64,000 nucleotides of DNA, from positions 930,001 through 994,000 of the forward strand of contig CAVZHO010000002.1 in the NCBI GenBank assembly GCA_963775085.1, read 5' to 3'. The DNA comes from JAAFIP01 sp963775085 (GTDB taxonomy: Bacteria > Pseudomonadota > Gammaproteobacteria > Burkholderiales > Burkholderiaceae_C). The notes below the pieces were generated by a model. The model had not been told where the DNA came from. It searched no databases and saw nothing but the letters and a program-made list of their open reading frames with translations. Of this stretch, positions 24,653 to 32,990 are shown one piece after another (the stretch's first letter is position 1; each line of letters begins with the position of its first letter). A program made the position numbers and the translations under genes.

Positions 24653-24910
24653 ATGCAATCTGTCAAGATGTACACCACCGCTGTCTGCCCGTACTGCGTG
24701 CGCGCCAAGCAAATCCTCAAAAGCAAGGGCGTCGAGCACATCGAAGAAGTGCGCATCGACACCGACCCCGCTGCCCTGAAATCCATGATGGAGCTGACCG
24801 GACGGCGCACCGTGCCGCAAATCTATATTGGCGCCACCCATGTCGGCGGCTGTGACGACTTGGTCGCGCTGGACGGCAAGGGGGGCTTGGTGCCCTTGCT
24901 GCAGGCTTGA
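24653..24910 (+). CDS. grxC: Glutaredoxin 3
   Basis: An 85-residue thioredoxin-fold oxidoreductase with the redox motif CPYC (12-15), the cis-Pro loop RTVPQIYI and the glutathione site GGCDDLVALDGKG. Length and motifs are typical. It is in the rhodanese-grxC-secB-gpsA run. Confidence 0.96.
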   Translation: MQSVKMYTTAVCPYCVRAKQILKSKGVEHIEEVRIDTDPAALKSMMELTGRRTVPQIYIGATHVGGCDDLVALDGKGGLVPLLQA

Positions 24911-24986
24911 TGGCCTTTCCCTGAGATAATCCGCGCTTGCCCGCGACACAGCGGGCTTTGTTTTGTAACTTAACCCAGACCTCACC

Positions 24987-25469
24987 ATGGCCGATACCCC
25001 TTCCGCTCCTGCCCCTGAAAACAACACCGTGTTCCAGATTCAGCGCGTCTACCTCAAAGACCTGTCACTGGAGCAACCCAATTCGCCCGCCATCCTGCTG
25101 GAGCAGGAGCAGCCCGCCGTAGACATCCAGCTGGGTGTCAATGCTGCGCCGATTACCGAAGGCATGTACGAGGTGAGCGTCACCGCCACGGTGACCACCA
25201 AGATCAAAGACAAAACCGTGTTCTTGGTGGAGGCTACGCAGGCCGGTATTTTTGAGATCCGCAATCTGCCCGAAGACCATCTGGGCCCCATCCTGGGCAT
25301 TGCCTGCCCGCAGATCGTCTACCCCTACCTGCGCGCCAGCGTGGCCGATGTCATCACCCGTGCAGGCTTTCCGCCCGTGCACTTGGTGGAAATCAACTTC
25401 CAGGCCATGTACGAGTCGCAAAAAGCGCAAAACGAGCAGCAGCAGGGCTCGAAAATCATCACGCAGTAG
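24987..25469 (+). CDS. secB: Protein-export chaperone SecB
   Basis: A 160-residue tetrameric cytosolic chaperone that keeps preproteins unfolded and hands them to SecA. Family segments QIQRVYLKDLSLEQPNSP, EVSVTATVT, GILGIACPQIVYPYLR-type (here LGIACPQIVYPYLRASVADV) and GFPPVHLVEINFQAMY are all present. The polar C-terminal tail is usual. Confidence 0.97.
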   Translation: MADTPSAPAPENNTVFQIQRVYLKDLSLEQPNSPAILLEQEQPAVDIQLGVNAAPITEGMYEVSVTATVTTKIKDKTVFLVEATQAGIFEIRNLPEDHLGPILGIACPQIVYPYLRASVADVITRAGFPPVHLVEINFQAMYESQKAQNEQQQGSKIITQ

Positions 25470-25489
25470 TTTTACCTGCCAAATCACTG

Positions 25490-25534
25490 GCGAGTCCTTG
25501 TCAACAGGACGTAAGCAGCTATGAAAATAATAGT
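25490..25534 (-). repeat. Dispersed mini-repeat, subfamily A, at the gpsA start
   Basis: On the plus strand: AGTCCTTGTCAACAGGACGT, AAGCAGCTATGAAAATAATAG. It is the reverse orientation of the xseA copies. The gpsA ATG (25521) and first four codons lie within the element, in place of the usual ATTAAAATAGTAG block. Confidence 0.8.
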
Positions 25535-26534
25535 GATTGGTGCAGGGGCCTGGGGTACGGCGTTGGCCGTCAGCGCCGCACCGCGCCATGCCGTGACTCT
25601 GCTGGCGCGCGACGCAGCGCAGGTCAGCGCCATGCAGGCCAGCGGTGAAAATGCGCGCTACCTGCCCGGCATTGCATTGCCCGCTGCCTTGGCGATTGCC
25701 AGCGTAGCCCAGCAGCTACCCCCAGCCGACTTGATCATCATCGCCACGCCGCTGGCGGGCCTGCGTGAATGGCTGGTGCAGCTACGCCACAGCCGCACCC
25801 CGCTCGCCTGGCTGTGCAAGGGAATGGCGCCAGCAGGCCGTCAAACCATAGATCAAAAGAGCCTGTTGGCGCATGAAATACAAGCGCAAGCAGCGCCTGC
25901 TTTGCTAGCGGGCATCTTGAGTGGCCCCAGCTTTGCGCAGGAGGTGGCGCGCGGCCAGCCCACCGCCCTGGTGGCCGCCAGCGCGCACGCCAGCGTGCGC
26001 GAGGCTCTGGTGGCCGCCTTTCACAGCCCCAGCCTGCGCGTCTATGCAGGCGACGACATCATTGGCGTGGAGGTAGGCGGTGCCGTCAAAAACGTGCTGG
26101 CCATTGCCACCGGCCTGTGCGACGGCCTGCAACTGGGCCTGAACGCCCGCGCCGCCCTCATTACCCGCGGCCTGGCCGAGATGACCCGGCTGGGCATCGC
26201 CCTGGGTGCCAAAGCCGAGACCTTCATGGGCCTGTCCGGCCTGGGCGACCTGGTACTCACCGCCACCGGCGACCTCAGCCGCAACCGCAAGGTAGGCCTG
26301 TTGCTGGCCCAGGGCCAGTCGTTAGCCCAGGCGACATCCTCGCTAGGCCACGTAGCCGAAGGCGTACTGTGCGCCCGTGCCGTAGTGCAGCGCGCGGCCA
26401 GCCTGGGGGTGGACATGCCGATTGCCCAATGCGTAGTGGCGCTGCTGGATGGTCAGATTGCGCCGGCGCAAGCGGTGGCGCTGCTGATGGGGCGGGAAGC
26501 AGCGACCGAGAGCAGTTTGTTGCCCCAAGGCTGA
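25521..26534 (+). CDS. gpsA: Glycerol-3-phosphate dehydrogenase [NAD(P)+]
   Basis: A 337-residue cytosolic enzyme that makes sn-glycerol 3-phosphate for phospholipids. N-terminal GAGAWGTALA is the dinucleotide motif. WLCKGM, LSGPSFAQEVARGQPTA, the catalytic Lys in VGGAVKNVLAIA and GLSGLGDLVLTATGDLSRNR are family signatures. Both its start codon and residues about 115-130 (LLAHEIQAQAAPALLA) coincide with mini-repeat copies. No strong Shine-Dalgarno is visible upstream of the ATG, the repeat having replaced that region. Confidence 0.95.
   Translation: MKIIVIGAGAWGTALAVSAAPRHAVTLLARDAAQVSAMQASGENARYLPGIALPAALAIASVAQQLPPADLIIIATPLAGLREWLVQLRHSRTPLAWLCKGMAPAGRQTIDQKSLLAHEIQAQAAPALLAGILSGPSFAQEVARGQPTALVAASAHASVREALVAAFHSPSLRVYAGDDIIGVEVGGAVKNVLAIATGLCDGLQLGLNARAALITRGLAEMTRLGIALGAKAETFMGLSGLGDLVLTATGDLSRNRKVGLLLAQGQSLAQATSSLGHVAEGVLCARAVVQRAASLGVDMPIAQCVVALLDGQIAPAQAVALLMGREAATESSLLPQG
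25865..25909 (+). repeat. Dispersed mini-repeat, subfamily B, inside gpsA
   Basis: GCGCATGAAATACAAGCGCA, AGCAGCGCCTGCTTTGCTAGC, collinear with the asparaginase copy (AAATATAGCGCAAGCAGCTA, TAGC). It is more diverged than other copies. Confidence 0.5.
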
Positions 26535-26567
26535 TTTCATTCCTGGAGCATCTGGGCCGGTACAGGC

Positions 26568-27656
26568 TCACAACGGGTCCAGCGTCCGCGCCACTGCCGG
26601 GTGGGTGATGCGCCCGGCCTGGATGTTGAGGCCATGGGCCAGGTGCGGGTCATCGGCCATCGCCTGTTGCCAACCCTTGTCGGCCAGTGCCAGCACGAAG
26701 GGCAGGGTGGCGTGGTTCAGCGCGAAGGTGGAGGTGCGCGGCACCGCGCCGGGCATGTTGGCCACGCAGTAGTGCACGATACCGTCCACCACATAGGTCG
26801 GCTCGGCATGGGTGGTGGGGCGGCTGGTTTCAAAGCAGCCGCCCTGATCAATCGACACGTCGACCAGTACCGAGCCCGGCCGCATTTGCGCCAGCCACTC
26901 GCGGTGCACCAGCTTGGGCGCGGCGGCGCCCGTTACCAGCACCGCGCCAATCACCAGGTCGGCGTCCAGCACCAGCGCCTGCACCACACTGGCATGCGCC
27001 GGTGCCGTGCGAATGCGGTTGCCAAAACGTGCGTCCAACTGGCGCAGGCGTTCCAGCGAGCGGTCTACCACCGTCACCTGCGCGCCCAGGCCCGCCGCCA
27101 TCATGGTGGCATTAGTGCCCACCACGCCTGCGCCCAGGACGACCACGTTGCCCGGCGCAACGCCAGGCACGCCGCCCAGCAGCACACCCGATCCGCCGCG
27201 CGGCTTTTCCAGCCAGGCGGCACCGGCCTGCACCGCCATGCGCCCGGCCACCTCGCTCATGGGGGTCAGCAGCGGCAGCCCACCCGCCGCGTCGGTGACG
27301 GTCTCATACGCCATCGCGGTCACGCCGCTGGCGCACAGCAGGCGTGCCTGCTCCGGGTCGGCGGCCAGGTGCAGGTAGGTGAATAGCGCCTGATGCGAAC
27401 GCAGTTGGCGGCACTCGTGCGGCTGCGGCTCTTTGACTTTGATGATCAGCTCGGCACGGGCAAAGACATCTTCGGCGCTTGCCACCACCTGGGCACCCGC
27501 CGCCTGGTACTGCGCGTCGCCCAGGCCAATGGCCGCGCCGGCGCTGCGCTCTACCAGCACCTGGTGGCCGTGGGCGACCAGTTCCTGCACGCTGCCCGGC
27601 GTGGCACTCACGCGGTACTCGTGGTTCTTGATTTCCTTGGGAATGCCGACCAGCAT
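26568..27656 (-). CDS. ald: Alanine dehydrogenase
   Basis: A 362-residue NAD-dependent enzyme (L-alanine to pyruvate plus ammonia). The start MLVGIPKEIKNHEYRVSATP is diagnostic. Substrate Lys is in IIKVKEPQ and His in FTYLHLAADP. The NAD fold has VVLGAGVVGTNATMMA, and VDVSIDQGGCFETSRPTTH carries the catalytic Asp. It overlaps nothing and converges on gpsA, with 33 bp between stops. Confidence 0.95.
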   Translation of the reverse strand: MLVGIPKEIKNHEYRVSATPGSVQELVAHGHQVLVERSAGAAIGLGDAQYQAAGAQVVASAEDVFARAELIIKVKEPQPHECRQLRSHQALFTYLHLAADPEQARLLCASGVTAMAYETVTDAAGGLPLLTPMSEVAGRMAVQAGAAWLEKPRGGSGVLLGGVPGVAPGNVVVLGAGVVGTNATMMAAGLGAQVTVVDRSLERLRQLDARFGNRIRTAPAHASVVQALVLDADLVIGAVLVTGAAAPKLVHREWLAQMRPGSVLVDVSIDQGGCFETSRPTTHAEPTYVVDGIVHYCVANMPGAVPRTSTFALNHATLPFVLALADKGWQQAMADDPHLAHGLNIQAGRITHPAVARTLDPL

Positions 27657-27761
27657 GGTGCGCTCTCCTTGCCCTGCGCTGGTTATTGGTACCCAACATT
27701 GGGCGTTATTCCAGACGCTGGTACCCCCTTATGCCAAGCTATCGCCCGCTACCCCTTGAGA

Positions 27762-28748
27762 TTAATCAATCTTGATATTCCTCGCCTTGATCAGTGCGCC
27801 CCAGCGCTGGATCTCGGCGGCCACAAACTGCCCGGCAGCCTCGGGCGTGGTGGCAAAGGGCTCAAAGCCCTCGCGGCCAAAGCGCTCGCGCAGCTCGGGT
27901 GACTGCACCACCTCGTTCAGCGCCGCGTTAACGCGCAGCACCACGTCGCGCGGCATATGGGCCGGGCCAAACACCACGAACCAGGTGGTAAACACATAGT
28001 TGGCCAGCCCCGCCTCGGCCATGGTGGGCACATCGGGCAGCAGCGGGCTGCGCTTGGTGCCGGTGACGGCCAGCGCCCGCACGCTGCCCGCGCGCACATG
28101 TTGCAAGGTAGCCGACAGCACCGGAAAGCTCATGTCCACCTGGCCACCAATGGTGTCTTGCAGGGCAGGGCCACCGCCCCGGTAAGGCACATGGGTGATA
28201 AAGGTGCGGCTGATGTCCTTGAACAGCTCGGCGCTCAGGTGAAAGGTCGATCCACCGCCTGCCGATGCATAGTTCAGCCGCCCCGGTTTGCTCTTGGCCA
28301 GTGCAATCAGCTCGGCCACGTTTTTGGCGGGCGAGTTTTTGGGCACGATCAGCACATGCTGCGAGGTGGCAACCATGCCAATGGGTGTGAAGTCTTTGAG
28401 GGTGTTGCCGCTGGCCGTCTCAAACGGCATGCTGGCAAAAAAGCTCGGGTTGCTGGCCATGCTCACGGTGTTCAGCCCCAGCGTGTAGCCATCAGGCCGC
28501 GCCTTGGCAATCGCCTCCATGCCAATATTGCCCGACGCACCGCTGCGGTTGTCCACAATCATTTGTACGCCCAGCTTGCGGCCCAGCGGCTCGGCAATCA
28601 TGCGGGAGGTGATGTCTACACTGCCGCCGGGTGGGAAGGGGGCTATCAGTTTGATGGGTTGGCTGGGGTAGCTCTGCGCTTGCGCGCTTGGGTGCAGGCC
28701 GGGCAGCGTAGCGGCTATGCCTGCTGCAACCATATTTCTACGTAGCAT
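27762..28748 (-). CDS. Bug-family tripartite tricarboxylate transporter binding protein
   Basis: A 328-residue periplasmic solute receptor. It has a signal peptide ending PSAQAQS and the canonical start YPSQPIKLIAPFPPGGSVD, then VDNRSGASGNIGMEAIAKA and YASAGGGSTFHLSAELF. Bug proteins are greatly expanded in Burkholderiales and bind carboxylates or other small ligands. No TctA/TctB membrane genes are adjacent, so it is an orphan receptor; the ligand is unknown. Confidence 0.92.
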   Translation of the reverse strand: MLRRNMVAAGIAATLPGLHPSAQAQSYPSQPIKLIAPFPPGGSVDITSRMIAEPLGRKLGVQMIVDNRSGASGNIGMEAIAKARPDGYTLGLNTVSMASNPSFFASMPFETASGNTLKDFTPIGMVATSQHVLIVPKNSPAKNVAELIALAKSKPGRLNYASAGGGSTFHLSAELFKDISRTFITHVPYRGGGPALQDTIGGQVDMSFPVLSATLQHVRAGSVRALAVTGTKRSPLLPDVPTMAEAGLANYVFTTWFVVFGPAHMPRDVVLRVNAALNEVVQSPELRERFGREGFEPFATTPEAAGQFVAAEIQRWGALIKARNIKID

Positions 28749-28792
28749 GGACTTGTCTCCGTTTTTATCAAACCCAATTATCCGGCAGATTT

Positions 28793-29036
28793 GTGTGCGG
28801 CGATCACACCGCTCTGAAGAGCACTAGCCTGCCTTGGTTGGCGTGCGGCAGCTCGGGAACTTGGGCTGCAAAAATCTTGCGAAAACACGCGGACAACTTG
28901 GTAGTGATCTGGAGATGGTCACCGCGCCTTTCTCCAGATTTTTCATCCCAAGCACGCCGAACTACCGCTTGGCTGGCGTTGTCTCGTTCCGTTGTGCGCT
29001 TAGGGGTCGGGTTTTCATCCTTTAGCGGTTACGGCT
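28793..29036. other. Degenerate sequence next to the Pycsar module
   Basis: No intact gene. A translated stretch such as SPDFSSQARRTTAWLA is paralleled by SSPARSTTAWLTWW in the 6460-6600 region, so both seem decayed relatives of the same sequence. A short repeat, GGCTCTAGC with nearby GGCCAGAGCC, lies at the right end. It may mark a junction between core and acquired DNA. Confidence 0.5.
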
Positions 29037-29735
29037 CTAGCTGAAGGGCCAGAGCCATGTGGACCGATAGATGCGTTTGTTGTTCATTGCTGTCCAGGTT
29101 GCCGCTTCCCACATTGCTACACCGTTGGTGAACTTTAGAGATTCATGGAGTGAGGCGAAGACCTCCTCGGAGATGCGGGTGGGGTAGTTATCAGAGAGGG
29201 CTGTCAGTTTTGCTGCGTGGTTTGCGGCGCGGCCAACCCAAACTAAGTCGTTGGCCCCACGCACGCCAGTTCTCGCAGCGCGCAGGGTGGCTCTATCAAT
29301 CCCAACGACATGATTCAACACGAAGTTCGTGTTGGGGTAGTGCTGCTGAATCAGCGGGTTTATGAGTTTGAGGCGACAGAAGTTCAGCTTAAGGGCGGTG
29401 CGGGCAGCCGATGTGTTCCTGCTGTCACCGATGTAGACAGCCATGATTCGATCACCGTCGTATGCAGTAATCGTTCCGCCTTCTGATCGGATGATCTTTG
29501 CTGCCGATGCTAGATAGACTTTGTACACCTCAGCAGCAAAGTACCATGGCTCACTGTCGACAAGTGTCGTAGAACCCGACATGTCCGCGTACAGAACTAC
29601 GGCCTCGTCCAGTTTTACCGCTTCATTTCCAAGAGTGAGATTCTCCGCTTCGGGCACGACACGCCCGTCGCGTTCCTCCCAGCGACTTGAAAGCGTGCTG
29701 CTTATCTCTGACAAAAGGTCATCCTTGAGTCCCAT
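29037..29735 (-). CDS. Class III nucleotide cyclase, probable Pycsar pyrimidine cyclase (PycC)
   Basis: A 232-residue single-domain cyclase. Metal-binding Asp51 is in VLYADMSGSTTLV, and the second metal Asp95 is in the hairpin AYDGDRIMAVYIGD. GIDRATLRAARTG and VGRAANHAAKL match the usual C-terminal dimer/active-site region. There is no receiver, HAMP or membrane segment. The neighbour 6 bp upstream is a cNMP-binding/TIR protein; this pairing defines Pycsar anti-phage systems, where PycC makes cCMP or cUMP on infection. Base preference cannot be read from sequence with certainty. A generic adenylate cyclase is the alternative. Confidence 0.85.
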   Translation of the reverse strand: MGLKDDLLSEISSTLSSRWEERDGRVVPEAENLTLGNEAVKLDEAVVLYADMSGSTTLVDSEPWYFAAEVYKVYLASAAKIIRSEGGTITAYDGDRIMAVYIGDSRNTSAARTALKLNFCRLKLINPLIQQHYPNTNFVLNHVVGIDRATLRAARTGVRGANDLVWVGRAANHAAKLTALSDNYPTRISEEVFASLHESLKFTNGVAMWEAATWTAMNNKRIYRSTWLWPFS

Positions 29736-29741
29736 GGCGAG

Positions 29742-30662
29742 CTAACGAGGTCCTTGTTTCTGAACTTGAGCGAGAAGTTCTTCGATAGCCGCGGCCACAG
29801 CGACTTTGGGGTCGGATTGGTCAGGTGAATAGCGAAGCTGATTCAGTCCAAGAAGGTCGGTTGGAATCTTCAGTTTTAGCCCATTTGGTACAAGGATGAA
29901 TGTGCGAGTTCGAGCAAGCGCCCCCATGAATAGGCCAAGTTCAAAGACGACATTGTCGCGCGGTGCGTCGAATTCTTCACCTCGAAATGTGAGCCGATCA
30001 TCTGGGGCAACAACGAGAACCGCGAAATCCGAGATTGGGAGCAGGGTTTCGAGGTCATCTATTGGGAATCTAGACGCGCCAAAGACACCCTGGCTCCAAA
30101 GTGTGGCAGTGGCGATAGTGGTCGGAATTAGTTCGGTCACGGCAGACGCAATACTCAGTGCTTCGGTTGATGAACCAACGAAGATCTTCGGACGTGGATT
30201 GGGCTGACGATGAAACTTCTCGCGCTCCTTGAGTCGGCGGGCGAGTTCCGACGCGAGCGCGCGCCATAGTCTGGGTGTCGCGTCGGCGATCTGAACGAAT
30301 GCAGGCTCAGTGATTCGCGCGACTAGTGTTTGCTCGCGCGCAGTGTTTGTTGCAGTTCGTCTAAGCGATGGATCAATCAGCGCCATTTCTCCGACATGGT
30401 GCCCCGAGTTTCTGATCGCCACCTCCCTGCCGTTGACAACTATGCTTAGCGAACCAGCGAGCACGAAGTAGAAGTCGTTGTCGGAGTCGCCCTGGGTAAT
30501 CAGCACTTCCCCCACGGTTAGTTCCCTAAGTTCTGCCGCATCAGCGAGCGCATCAGCAAGTTCTCGATCGTGGCCAACAAGCCATTGCGCGGAAAGAGCA
30601 TCCGTCAGCAGGCGCTTGCCGCCGTTTCCTTCGAATCTCTGGATTAGGGGCGAGTGAAGCAT
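29742..30662 (-). CDS. Cyclic-nucleotide-binding TIR effector (PycTIR-like)
   Basis: A 306-residue two-domain protein. The N-terminal cNMP-binding domain spans about 30-140. Its phosphate-binding cassette is GEMALIDPSLRRTATNTA (the GE…L…RxA pattern), preceded by FVLAGSLSIVVNG. The C-terminal TIR-like domain spans about 157-300 and starts KIFVGSSTEALSIA. SDFAVLVVAPDD and RDNVVFELGLFMGAL are characteristic of this NADase group, with Glu about 241 as the likely catalytic residue. ATG 30662 follows GGGTGGG; an in-frame TTG at 30677 is the alternative. Expected role: NAD+ depletion when the partner cyclase signals infection. Confidence 0.87.
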   Translation of the reverse strand: MLHSPLIQRFEGNGGKRLLTDALSAQWLVGHDRELADALADAAELRELTVGEVLITQGDSDNDFYFVLAGSLSIVVNGREVAIRNSGHHVGEMALIDPSLRRTATNTAREQTLVARITEPAFVQIADATPRLWRALASELARRLKEREKFHRQPNPRPKIFVGSSTEALSIASAVTELIPTTIATATLWSQGVFGASRFPIDDLETLLPISDFAVLVVAPDDRLTFRGEEFDAPRDNVVFELGLFMGALARTRTFILVPNGLKLKIPTDLLGLNQLRYSPDQSDPKVAVAAAIEELLAQVQKQGPR

Positions 30663-31117
30663 GTTTGACCCACCCAACTATTGATGTATGCCGTAAAACT
30701 GCAAACACCTTGACAGACTGCGATATAACAGGGAACGGGGGATTTAGAAAAACTGTTTACATTCATCATGTTGTAGCAATATGCTGTACAAATAATCAAG
30801 CACAACAAAACCCGTAAAGTCGGCGCTCCGATTTTCCTTGCTGCGCGCTTGCTAAACCAGGGGCGTGTCCGTATTCGTTACATGCACTATAGCTTAAGCA
30901 CTGAAAAAAATACCTGCATTGGCTGAAGTTTTTCGCTAGATAACACAGGGCAGGACTTGTTGGAGTGCGGTCGATTGGTCTCGCAGCGACTTTGGATGAG
31001 GATGCAGATGGGTATATTTACTACATAATATATAGCTGCTAGCGCAATATTTTATTGGGCTACAGGCTGATTTATATATGAAAGCATGCTACAGATGGCG
31101 CGCCGGACAATTACCCG
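30663..31117. other. AT-rich non-coding region upstream of the Pycsar genes
   Basis: No gene seen in these 455 bases. The sequence is visibly AT-richer than the flanks, consistent with imported DNA, and should hold the promoter of the effector-cyclase pair (minus strand). A subfamily-B mini-repeat in reverse orientation lies at 31021-31065, next to panC. Confidence 0.6.
31021..31065 (-). repeat. Dispersed mini-repeat, subfamily B, intergenic
   Basis: On the minus strand it reads CTGTAGCCCAATAAAATATT, GCGCTAGCAGCTATATATTA. It is collinear with the copies in the asparaginase (6001) and infB (45870) genes. This is the best-preserved intergenic example. Confidence 0.75.
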
Positions 31118-31987
31118 CTAATCCGCCGCCGAAATTTCCAAGTTGTCAATCAATCGCGTAGTGCCCAGCTTGGCAGCGCCCAGTGCCACCAGCGCAGCGG
31201 GCCTATCGCCGGGCAGCGGGGGCTGTAGATCGGATTGGCGGCGGAGGGTGAGGTAGTCGGGTTTCCAGCCGCGTGCTGTGAGGGCTTGCATGGCGGCTGC
31301 TTCTAGCGCGGGGTAGTCTGTGTGGCCAGCTTTGACTTGGGCAATCAAGGCCTTCAACACCAATGAGAGTTGCACGGCCTCGGTGCGCTCGGTGGCGCTT
31401 AAAAACCCGTTGCGGGAGCTCAGCGCCAGGCCGTCGTCGGCACGGCGCGTGTCGAAGGCGATCATCTCTACCGGGATTGCAAACTGGCGCACCATGTGGC
31501 GTAGCACCATGTTTTGCTGGTAGTCTTTTTTGCCAAAGATGGCGACGCCGGGTTGCACGCACTGAAAGAGCTTCATCACTACGGTGCACACGCCTATGAA
31601 GAAGCCGGGGCGGAAATGGCCTTCCAGAATGTCGGCCAGCGCGGCGGGGGGATGCACTTTGTAGGTTTGCGGCTCTGGGTAGAGGGTTTTTTCGTCGGGG
31701 GCAAACAGCACGTCGCAACCGTTGGCTTTGAGCTGTGCGCAGTCGCTGTCCCAGGTGCGGGGGTATTTGTCGAAGTCTTCGTGGGGCAAAAACTGCAGGC
31801 GGTTGACGAAGATGCTGGCGACGGTGGTGTCGGTTTTCTTAGAGGGTTCAGCTTCGGTTTTGCATTGGTTGGCGCGCTGCACCAGGGCCATGTGCCCGGC
31901 ATGCAGGTTGCCCATGGTGGGCACAAAGGCGCTGCGTTTGCCGTGCAGGGTGGTGCGAAGGTCTTCGATGGTGTGGCAGATTTTCAT
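31118..31987 (-). CDS. panC: Pantothenate synthetase (pantoate-beta-alanine ligase)
   Basis: A 289-residue enzyme joining pantoate and beta-alanine with ATP. FVPTMGNLHAGHMALVQRA carries the HxGH adenylylation motif, with IFVNRLQFLPHEDFDKYPRT and the KMSKS-like ALSSRNGFLS. An insertion (QCKTEAEPSKKTDTT) after the first helix is longer than usual. ATG 31987 is used because the upstream 11 residues are not family-like. It follows panB. Confidence 0.95.
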   Translation of the reverse strand: MKICHTIEDLRTTLHGKRSAFVPTMGNLHAGHMALVQRANQCKTEAEPSKKTDTTVASIFVNRLQFLPHEDFDKYPRTWDSDCAQLKANGCDVLFAPDEKTLYPEPQTYKVHPPAALADILEGHFRPGFFIGVCTVVMKLFQCVQPGVAIFGKKDYQQNMVLRHMVRQFAIPVEMIAFDTRRADDGLALSSRNGFLSATERTEAVQLSLVLKALIAQVKAGHTDYPALEAAAMQALTARGWKPDYLTLRRQSDLQPPLPGDRPAALVALGAAKLGTTRLIDNLEISAAD

Positions 31988-32009
31988 GGAGCGGTGTAGA
32001 GCAATGGGG

Positions 32010-32891
32010 CTACCAGGCATGCAAGGTGTTGTCGGGGAAGCGGCCGTCTTTCACGGCTTTCACATAGGCTTCCATAGCGGCTTTCACGTCGCCTGTGCCT
32101 TGCATGAAGTTGCGTACAAACTTGGGCATCTTGCCCAGGTTAATGCCCAGCATGTCGTGCAACACCAGCACCTGGCCCGCGCAGCCTACGCCCGCGCCGA
32201 TGCCGATGGTGTGGCAGGTTTTGAGCTCGTTGGTGAGTTGGGTGGCCAGCACATGCGGCACCATCTCCAGTACCACCATGGCCGCGCCTGCGTCTTGCAG
32301 TTCGTGGGCGTGGCGCTTCATGGTGGCTGCGGATTCTTCGGTTTTGCCTTGCACGCGGTAGCCGCCCAGCGCGTGCACGGTTTGCGGCGTCAGGCCCAGG
32401 TGCGCGCAGACCGGGATGCCGCGCTCAACCAAAAAGCGCACAGTCTCGGTTGTCCAGCCGCCGCCCTCTAACTTGACCATGTGTGCACCCGCCTGCATCA
32501 GCACCGAAGCAGACCGCAGCGCCTGCTCGCGGCTCTCGTGGTAGCTGCCAAAGGGCAGGTCGCCTATCAGCCAGGCGGTGCCCTGACCGCTAGCGGTATT
32601 GCGGTGCAGACCGCGCGAGACGGATTCGACGTGGTAGCGCATGGTCTCCAGGCTCACGCCCAGGGTGCTGGACAGGCCTTGGCAGACCATGCCCAACGAG
32701 TCGCCGACCAAAATGGTGTCTACCCCCGCCGCGTCGGCCACGCTGGCAAAGGTGGCGTCGTAGGCGGTGAGCATGGTGATTTTTTCACCGCGTTCGCGCA
32801 TCTCGCGCAGGCGCGGCAGGCTGACCGGTTTGCGCGGTGCCTGCGGGGTGAGTTTGCCAGCGCCGTAGACGGCGGTTTGTGTGTCTGCCAT
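32010..32891 (-). CDS. panB: 3-methyl-2-oxobutanoate hydroxymethyltransferase
   Basis: A 293-residue first enzyme of pantothenate synthesis (ketoisovalerate to ketopantoate). It contains ITMLTAYDATFASVADAAG, ILVGDSLGMVCQG with the Mg-binding Asp, DLPFGSYHES, KLEGGGW and LVLHDMLGIN. The start ATG 32891 follows GGGAGAA. It lies upstream of panC with 22 bp between, so panBC is probably one operon. Confidence 0.96.
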   Translation of the reverse strand: MADTQTAVYGAGKLTPQAPRKPVSLPRLREMRERGEKITMLTAYDATFASVADAAGVDTILVGDSLGMVCQGLSSTLGVSLETMRYHVESVSRGLHRNTASGQGTAWLIGDLPFGSYHESREQALRSASVLMQAGAHMVKLEGGGWTTETVRFLVERGIPVCAHLGLTPQTVHALGGYRVQGKTEESAATMKRHAHELQDAGAAMVVLEMVPHVLATQLTNELKTCHTIGIGAGVGCAGQVLVLHDMLGINLGKMPKFVRNFMQGTGDVKAAMEAYVKAVKDGRFPDNTLHAW

Positions 32892-32990
32892 AGGTTCTCC
32901 CAATCAATGGCTTGCAGTCTAGCAAAGAATTGAAACTTCCAGCGGTTCGTGTGCGGAGTACAAAGACAATTTCAGCCACAATGCACACTC

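Noticed and set aside
24044..25027. Upstream extension of gpmA to a 575-residue protein
   Set aside because: The extra frame is antisense to the rhodanese and grxC genes and has no phosphoglycerate mutase character; MHKLVLIRHGES at 24043 is the true start.
28793..29044. Small plus-strand frames upstream of the Pycsar cyclase gene end
   Set aside because: Similarity to 6460-6600 crosses frames, so this is treated as degenerate sequence and not a gene.
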